Of a stretch of 26,933 bases of DNA, positions 21,938-26,933 are shown one piece after another. The notes beneath the pieces are model-generated. The model made no database searches and was not told where the DNA came from. It saw only the letters and a program-made list of their open reading frames with translations. A program made the position numbers and the translations under genes. This DNA comes from Candidatus Gastranaerophilales bacterium (GTDB taxonomy: Bacteria; Cyanobacteriota; Vampirovibrionia; Gastranaerophilales; Gastranaerophilaceae), in assembly GCA_023662705.1 (NCBI GenBank), contig JAMPIM010000027.1:1-26933 (forward strand), given 5' to 3'. How positions within the stretch are numbered: position 1 is the first letter of the stretch; every line of letters starts with the position of its first letter.

Positions 21938-22969
21938 ATGACTAAAAAGATTTTAATTGTCCGACTTTCTGCTATGGGAGATGTAATCTTCAATCTTCCG
22001 CTTGCTAATATTTTGAAAAATAACGGATACGAAGTAACCTGGCTTGTAAGCGAAAAAGGGTTTGATATTGTAAATAACAACCCTGCCGTTGATGAAGCTG
22101 TTCTTGCGCCTGTTGAAAAATGGAAAAAACAAAGTTTTTTCAAAAATATCAAAGAGTATTTTCAAATAATAAAATATATCCGCTCAAAACATTTTGATAT
22201 AGCAATTGATACCCAACTATTATTAAAAAGTTTTATTTGGACAGTTTTGTGCGGTGCAAAAAGAAGAATTGTTTCTAAATCAGCAAGAGAATTTGCAATC
22301 TTGGGCGGAAATGAGGTTATAGGAAAGTTAGCAAACGATTTTTCTACACACGCGGCAGTTAGTTATTTAGAATTTGCAAAGCACTTAAACCTTGATACAA
22401 ATTCTATACAAACATCTCTACCGCCATCAACAAATGATATTACAAATAAAATAGATAATCTTCTCAAAGATTTAGACAAAAACAAACCCATTATTACCTT
22501 AGCACCGGCAACAACATGGGTTACAAAACATTGGAACAAGGATAATTGGAAAGAATTAGTTTCTAAATTGGAAACTAATTACAACATAATTTTTACAGGA
22601 ACATCCAAAGACCTTGAACTTATTGATTACATTTCAGAGGACAAACACCTTAACCTTGCAGGAAAAACAAACCTATTGGAATTGGTTGAACTCTTCCGCC
22701 GAACAGATTTATTAATCTCACTTGATAGCGGAAGTACACACCTTGCCTGGGCATCAGGACATCCTAAAATTATTTCTATATATTGTTCAACACCTCCAAC
22801 ACGTTATGCCCCAATAGGAGATAAATATATTGCCCTAACAGGAAATCTTGAGTGCCAGCACTGTCATAAAAGAAAATGCCCGTTAAAAACAAACGAATGC
22901 ACTTATTCTCCAAAGGTAGAAGAAGTCTTAGCTGCAATCAATAAACTTTTACCGCTTAACATTATTTAA
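21938..22969 (+). CDS. Glycosyltransferase family 9 (heptosyltransferase-like)
   Basis: This 343-residue GT-B enzyme is of the ADP-heptose:LPS heptosyltransferase family, acting on the cytosolic face of the inner membrane during core assembly. The N-terminus 'KILIVRLSAMGDVIFNLPLA' has the family motif (iGD with the catalytic Asp). The second Rossmann half shows 'ITLAPATTWVTKHWNKDNW', 'LINLAGKT'-like 'LNLAGKTNLLELVELFRRTD' and 'LISLDSGSTHLAWASGHP', the nucleotide-binding region. The tail has CQHCHKRKCPLKTNEC, the Cys cluster common to GT9. GGAG precedes the ATG. There is no promoter of its own between the tRNA terminator and the ATG. The exact sugar and acceptor cannot be told. It is consistent with KdsD and MsbA in making an LPS core. 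Confidence 0.9.
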   Translation: MTKKILIVRLSAMGDVIFNLPLANILKNNGYEVTWLVSEKGFDIVNNNPAVDEAVLAPVEKWKKQSFFKNIKEYFQIIKYIRSKHFDIAIDTQLLLKSFIWTVLCGAKRRIVSKSAREFAILGGNEVIGKLANDFSTHAAVSYLEFAKHLNLDTNSIQTSLPPSTNDITNKIDNLLKDLDKNKPIITLAPATTWVTKHWNKDNWKELVSKLETNYNIIFTGTSKDLELIDYISEDKHLNLAGKTNLLELVELFRRTDLLISLDSGSTHLAWASGHPKIISIYCSTPPTRYAPIGDKYIALTGNLECQHCHKRKCPLKTNECTYSPKVEEVLAAINKLLPLNII

Positions 22970-23037
22970 TAAAACAGCAATTTTTTCTGCAAAAATTACT
23001 TTATATTAATAGTTAGGTTAGTAAAAGGTCTGTTATT

Positions 23038-25188
23038 GTGAATTCTATTAATGCAAATATTAATAACAAATATAACTTGCGAGTACCTTTTAAAGCAGGT
23101 GAAACGAATGCACCTGCGCAGCAGGAAGAAGTCCAAATTCCTGATTTATATTACGTACCTGACGATCAATATGAGCAAAAAAGCTTTAAAGAAACCGTAA
23201 AAGAAGCAGATATGATGGGAATGGTTTATCCTTGGATTGCTCATCCGCTTTTAATGGTAGGTACTTGTGCAGGACTTGCGTATGGTGTTGATAAATTTGC
23301 TCAGGCTTGCGGTGGGGATTATGAAAAAAGCTTACTCGGTAAAGCTGCTAAACTGGGAGATGATATCCAAAATTCCCGTATTGCACAAAGTGATGTTGTT
23401 AAAAAATTCTTTAATGTAGGAACAAGCGGCAGAAAAAATTTCAATGAACTGACAAAAAATTCAGATGTAATAAATGCAATAAGAAACACTCCTTCTATGC
23501 CTGAGTGGGGTTTTGTTAAAGATGAATTATTGACTCAGGAACAAAGAATCGTTCACGAATTCACAAGGATTACCGATGGCTTACACCTTAGTCAGGAAAG
23601 CTCTTCCGGTGGTTTCTTAGGAATATTTGGCGGTGAATCAGGTGGTGAAAAAGTAAGACTAAAAGACTTAGCCCTAACAAAAGAAGAAAAAGAACTCGTA
23701 AAAAATATTACAAGTCAGGAAGAAGCTGTTAATACTGTTTTATTGAAACGTCTTGGCAGAAGCGAAGCTGAAATCCAACGTATTATTTCCTTAGGCGAAG
23801 GTGCTACACCTGCGGTTAAAGACGAAATCCTGAAAGAAATGGGATTAACCGCGGAAAAACTTGAACTTATCAAAAAAGACACAACAGGTCAGTATATTAA
23901 AGAAGTAAAAGCGGCAGCCGAAAAAGTAAAAGGTAAAGTTTGGATTGGTGCAGGCAACTACTCTTGGATGGGCCCTGTTCAACCTTTTGAGAGAAAAATA
24001 GGATGTGATGAAGTATTCAACAGACTGCATAGTGTTTCAGAAGGCGCAACAACCGCGACAGGAAGATTTATGTCAAAATTCCTTCAAAGATGCCACAGAG
24101 GTTTTACATTCGGCGGCGGAAAACTCGGTGTGCTTTTGTTTGTTGCACCGCATCTTGTTGAAACAATGATTGACACTAAAAAAGCTGACCCTGATGCAAA
24201 AGTCGGAACTGTTGCAAACGGTGTAATCAGTGCTATGAGCTGGGTATTTACATTCCCTCTCGGTTTAAAAATTATGCACTCACTAACCGGTGCACAATAT
24301 GCAGGCATGAGCAAGGATCAGGTTCAAGAATACAGAAATCTTCTAAATGATTTTAATAAAAATGTTAAAAGTGACTTTTTCAAATCAAAATCCGAATATG
24401 ATACTGCAAGAAAAGAACTTGAAAGTAAATTAAAAGCTCTTAAAACACCTGCAAAGCCACAAAATCTTTTAACAAAAATATGCCGAAAACTCGGAAGCTT
24501 CATAACAATGGATTTGGAACAAATCAAGAGTTACAGAAACGGAAGCTTTGGCGGCAATACAGCAAGAAAAATTCCAAGTTTCTTCAAGAACCTTGGCGGA
24601 GTTCCAATGAGATTAATCCTTTGGGGCGGTATAACAATGGGGCTTCTGGATACTGCTATCACAAAAGGTACAAAAGCTGTCTTCGGCAATTTCTATGACA
24701 GAATGAAAGAAGAAGAACATGAAGCAAATAAGAAAAAGCAAAAAACATTCTTAAAAAATGATTTGCAGGAAAGAATGGTTGAAACTCAAAGAAAAAAGCT
24801 TGAAGCTGATAAAGCACCTCAAGCTCAAGAAACAGCAATGACTCCACCTCCTGTTATTGAAGAAATTCCTCAAACACCTGTTCAAGAACCAACAGTAGAA
24901 GAAAAAGAAACTCCTGTTGTAGAAAAATATATTCCAAATCCTAATCCCAACCCTGAGATTCTAAATCAGAAACCAACAGTTACAAAACGTGATAACTATA
25001 CTTATATCCCGTCTCAGGATAATGTTTTAAATCAAAATCCAACAGCTCAACAACATAAATATATTCCGTCACAACAGGCAGCAAATATTGTCAAAAACTT
25101 TGACAATTCGGGTTTAAACGGAGCTTTAAGACGCGCTGACAGAGCGGAAGCAAAAGCATTACAGGTGCTTTCAGGTAAATTCAACTAA
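23038..25188 (+). CDS. Large FKAG-motif membrane protein, unknown
   Basis: This 716-residue protein is of no family I can name. It starts at GTG, with AAAGG nine bases upstream. The N-terminus MNSINANINNKYNLRVPFKA then G resembles the MKIN...FKG opening of the 706-residue protein at 6060-8180. Hydrophobic segments lie at about 62-83 (MVYPWIAHPLLMVGTCAGLA), about 370-380, about 397-415 (ISAMSWVFTFPLGLKIMHSL) and about 520-545 (PMRLILWGGITMGLLDTAI). Long charged helices lie between them. The tail from about 580 is Pro/Gln-rich with repeated YIP elements (EKYIPNPNP, YTYIPSQ, HKYIPSQ) and a final basic helix (LRRADRAEAKALQVL). Its stop interlocks with that of the convergent helicase. No signal peptide is seen. 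Confidence 0.8.
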   Translation: MNSINANINNKYNLRVPFKAGETNAPAQQEEVQIPDLYYVPDDQYEQKSFKETVKEADMMGMVYPWIAHPLLMVGTCAGLAYGVDKFAQACGGDYEKSLLGKAAKLGDDIQNSRIAQSDVVKKFFNVGTSGRKNFNELTKNSDVINAIRNTPSMPEWGFVKDELLTQEQRIVHEFTRITDGLHLSQESSSGGFLGIFGGESGGEKVRLKDLALTKEEKELVKNITSQEEAVNTVLLKRLGRSEAEIQRIISLGEGATPAVKDEILKEMGLTAEKLELIKKDTTGQYIKEVKAAAEKVKGKVWIGAGNYSWMGPVQPFERKIGCDEVFNRLHSVSEGATTATGRFMSKFLQRCHRGFTFGGGKLGVLLFVAPHLVETMIDTKKADPDAKVGTVANGVISAMSWVFTFPLGLKIMHSLTGAQYAGMSKDQVQEYRNLLNDFNKNVKSDFFKSKSEYDTARKELESKLKALKTPAKPQNLLTKICRKLGSFITMDLEQIKSYRNGSFGGNTARKIPSFFKNLGGVPMRLILWGGITMGLLDTAITKGTKAVFGNFYDRMKEEEHEANKKKQKTFLKNDLQERMVETQRKKLEADKAPQAQETAMTPPPVIEEIPQTPVQEPTVEEKETPVVEKYIPNPNPNPEILNQKPTVTKRDNYTYIPSQDNVLNQNPTAQQHKYIPSQQAANIVKNFDNSGLNGALRRADRAEAKALQVLSGKFN

Positions 25189-26933
25189 AACAATTCTCCG
25201 AAAATAACACTCGGTTCTTGTGTAACCTCTTTGCCAAATGCTTTTGTTTTAACAGAAGCGGTAATATATAATTTCTTTTTAGCCCTTGTCACTGCTACAT
25301 AGAACAATCGCATAGATTCTTCCGCCGAGAATTCCTTCAATTCCAGCTCTGATTTTACTTTATAGTCAGGATTAAACCCGCGAACCTGTTCCATAAACAA
25401 TGTTGAAGACTTAATTGCAGTCTTCGCCGAATCCATTGAAAGCGCCTTTTCCGTAAGTTCAGGAATAAATACATATTCAAACTCATCTCCTTTTGATTTG
25501 TGCAATGTCATTATCTGAACTTTACCCTTAACAGCAGAAGAATCTTCTTCCTCTGAGAAAAACTTAAATCCGCTCAACGACGGACGCTTTGCAACCGCAT
25601 CGAGTCTTTCTACTACAAGATCAAAATTATTTGACGTATTCAATTTTCTGACAAGAGTTGCAATCAAATAAACATTAGATTTTTCAATATCGGATGTGTA
25701 ATAATAAAGCCCGATTTTAATAACCAGCTCTTCAATAGGCATAGTTGAAGAATTCAGCCAGTATTGCATATCCCACAAAAATTGACAAAGAGCTGGCGAT
25801 TCAATATCATCGCCGTCGCGTGTAATAAACGGTTTTTCAGAGCCTCTGATTTCTAACTGCAAACGCTGTTTATAGAAACCTAAATCGGATAAAGTCTCGT
25901 AAACAGTTGCAACAGACTCATTATCAAAAGGATTCTGTAAAAATTTTAGCACAGCAAAAATGGTATTAAATACAGCTTTCTGCCCTAAGGATTCACTTCT
26001 TGTAATACTCTTAAATCCTGCGTCGTTAATAAATGCTGTCCAGTTCGCAACCTGAAAATTGTTTCTTAAAAGAATTCCAATTGTTGCTTCTTTATTAAAA
26101 GTCAGAATATTTTTAATTTCTTTTAGAATAAAGTTTTTCTCCTCAAAAGTCTTATCAAAAACTTTCGCCATAACCGCATTTTCAGAAACAGGATTTTTAC
26201 CTTCAACACCCTGCATCATGCTTTTAAAGAAAGCTCTCGGAAGTAAATTTCCACCCCATAAAACAGTGTTGTTTGCAAGATTCATAACATCTTGCGTACA
26301 TCGTTGAGAATGATTCATTTCTACCAGAGTATCAGCGGTCTGAATAAATTTTCTGAATCCTTCTACATCAGCATTAGAAAAAGTTGTTGTAATCGCCTGA
26401 TTTATATCACCGCATCGAATCAGATTTTTGTGTTTTGTACATAACAAACCGATTAATCTCTGCTGAATCCCTGATGAATCCTGTGCTTCATCCTCAATAA
26501 TATAATGGCAGATTTCCTGATAATATTCCTGAATATCTTTGTTTTCCTCTAAAAGTTTCACAGAGAATAAAAGAATATCATCATAGTCAATCAAGTTAGC
26601 TTCATCCAGTTTTTGCTGATATTCACGGTAAAAAGCTTTAAATTTTTCGATTTTTTTGTCAGTAGAAGGTGTATTTATATCACCCTCCTGCAATTTCATA
26701 ACAGAAATAGCACGGTCAAATTCATCAAGTTCTGTTTTAGTAAATTTACCAGTAATACTTTTCAGAATCCGCATTCTCTGAGTATCATCACAAATCTCAA
26801 AATCCGCATCTAAACCAAGTCGCTCATAGTTTGAATTATCTTTAATTATACGCAAAGCTAACCCGTGAATAGTGCTTATATTAGGAAGCTGGGTACTATT
26901 AGGAGACATGTTTTTAATACGTTCTCTAAAGTT
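25185..26933 (-). CDS. UvrD/Rep-type superfamily 1 DNA helicase, lacking N-terminus (cut by window edge)
   Basis: 582 residues are visible; the 5' part with the Walker A motif lies outside the window. The frame stays open to the edge, with NFRERIKNMSP before the first internal Met, so the Met at 26909 is not the start. Motifs in order: TIHGLALRI (Ia region), YIIEDEAQDSS (Walker B, motif II), NLIRCGDINQAI (motif III), 'IGILLRNNFQVANW' (motif IV), 'VQIMTLHKSKGDEFEYVFIP' (motif V) and 'LFYVAVTRAKKKLYI' (motif VI). This is a 3'-5' SF1A helicase of the UvrD/PcrA/Rep type, used in repair or replication restart. Which member cannot be decided without the rest. The C-terminus is shorter than UvrD or PcrA, ending 24 residues after motif VI. 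Confidence 0.9.
   Translation of the reverse strand, partial: NFRERIKNMSPNSTQLPNISTIHGLALRIIKDNSNYERLGLDADFEICDDTQRMRILKSITGKFTKTELDEFDRAISVMKLQEGDINTPSTDKKIEKFKAFYREYQQKLDEANLIDYDDILLFSVKLLEENKDIQEYYQEICHYIIEDEAQDSSGIQQRLIGLLCTKHKNLIRCGDINQAITTTFSNADVEGFRKFIQTADTLVEMNHSQRCTQDVMNLANNTVLWGGNLLPRAFFKSMMQGVEGKNPVSENAVMAKVFDKTFEEKNFILKEIKNILTFNKEATIGILLRNNFQVANWTAFINDAGFKSITRSESLGQKAVFNTIFAVLKFLQNPFDNESVATVYETLSDLGFYKQRLQLEIRGSEKPFITRDGDDIESPALCQFLWDMQYWLNSSTMPIEELVIKIGLYYYTSDIEKSNVYLIATLVRKLNTSNNFDLVVERLDAVAKRPSLSGFKFFSEEEDSSAVKGKVQIMTLHKSKGDEFEYVFIPELTEKALSMDSAKTAIKSSTLFMEQVRGFNPDYKVKSELELKEFSAEESMRLFYVAVTRAKKKLYITASVKTKAFGKEVTQEPSVIFGELF

Noticed and set aside
22970..23000. Terminator after the GT9 gene
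   Set aside because: Only a 3-4 bp CAG/CTG or GCA/TGC pairing around a T run; too weak to support.
26613..26813. Small plus-strand open frames inside the helicase gene and other large genes
   Set aside because: They are antisense shadows of clear coding regions without ribosome-binding sites or recognisable protein features.

Overview
The window is low-GC DNA, densely packed with genes on both strands, and contains no phage, insertion sequence or CRISPR array. Gene content points to a Gram-negative-type bacterium: KdsD (KDO pathway), an MsbA-type lipid exporter, ManC and a GT9 heptosyltransferase-like enzyme. It also carries MurT, a cell-wall amidation enzyme best known from Gram-positives. 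Several large proteins of no recognised family carry short Phe-Lys-Gly/Ala motifs ('FKG', 'FKAG'). Together with the base composition this suggests a gut Vampirovibrionia/Melainabacteria (Candidatus Gastranaerophilales) genome. That assignment is an inference from recalled family patterns, not from a search.

Layout. 1-2144 (minus): the start of a spermidine synthase gene, a HIT protein, tRNA-Leu(UAA), and four small membrane or coiled-coil proteins (two YtxH-like, one DUF948-like, one unknown). 2226-4219 (plus): murT translationally coupled to an unknown 231-residue protein, with no gatD beside it. 4216-4983 (minus): an exported alpha/beta-hydrolase-fold protein whose catalytic triad looks degraded, probably on a leaderless mRNA. 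5092-6000 (plus): an all-helical repeat protein. 6060-8180 (minus): a 706-residue coiled-coil protein with two F[KQ]G motifs, a displaced lipobox and 82-residue tandem repeats. 8354-10101: lysC and a small secreted protein. 10187-12231: kdsD and an orphan GlcF-like Fe-S protein. 12328-13380: a membrane-anchored AMIN-like protein. 13448-16666 (minus): msbA then manC. 16781-18244: gltX. 18275-20246 (minus): a small secreted protein, an FKG-motif membrane protein, and an omega-like rpoZ. 20407-20931: an unknown protein. 20932-21684 (minus): map. 21805-22969: tRNA-Glu and a GT9 glycosyltransferase. 23038-25188: a 716-residue FKAG membrane protein. 25185-26933 (minus): a UvrD/Rep-type helicase cut by the window edge.

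Function. Much of the window concerns the envelope: peptidoglycan amidation (MurT), KDO (KdsD), lipid A-core export (MsbA), GDP-mannose supply (ManC), core sugar transfer (GT9), and a set of uncharacterised membrane-associated coiled-coil proteins. The rest is housekeeping (gltX, lysC, map, rpoZ, two tRNAs). Promoters close to the sigma-70 consensus (TTGNNN-17-TATAAT) and GC-rich hairpin/T-tract terminators are easy to see. Packing is tight: two convergent gene pairs share a CTAA with interlocked stop codons, one pair abuts exactly, and one pair has both stop codons inside a shared terminator.
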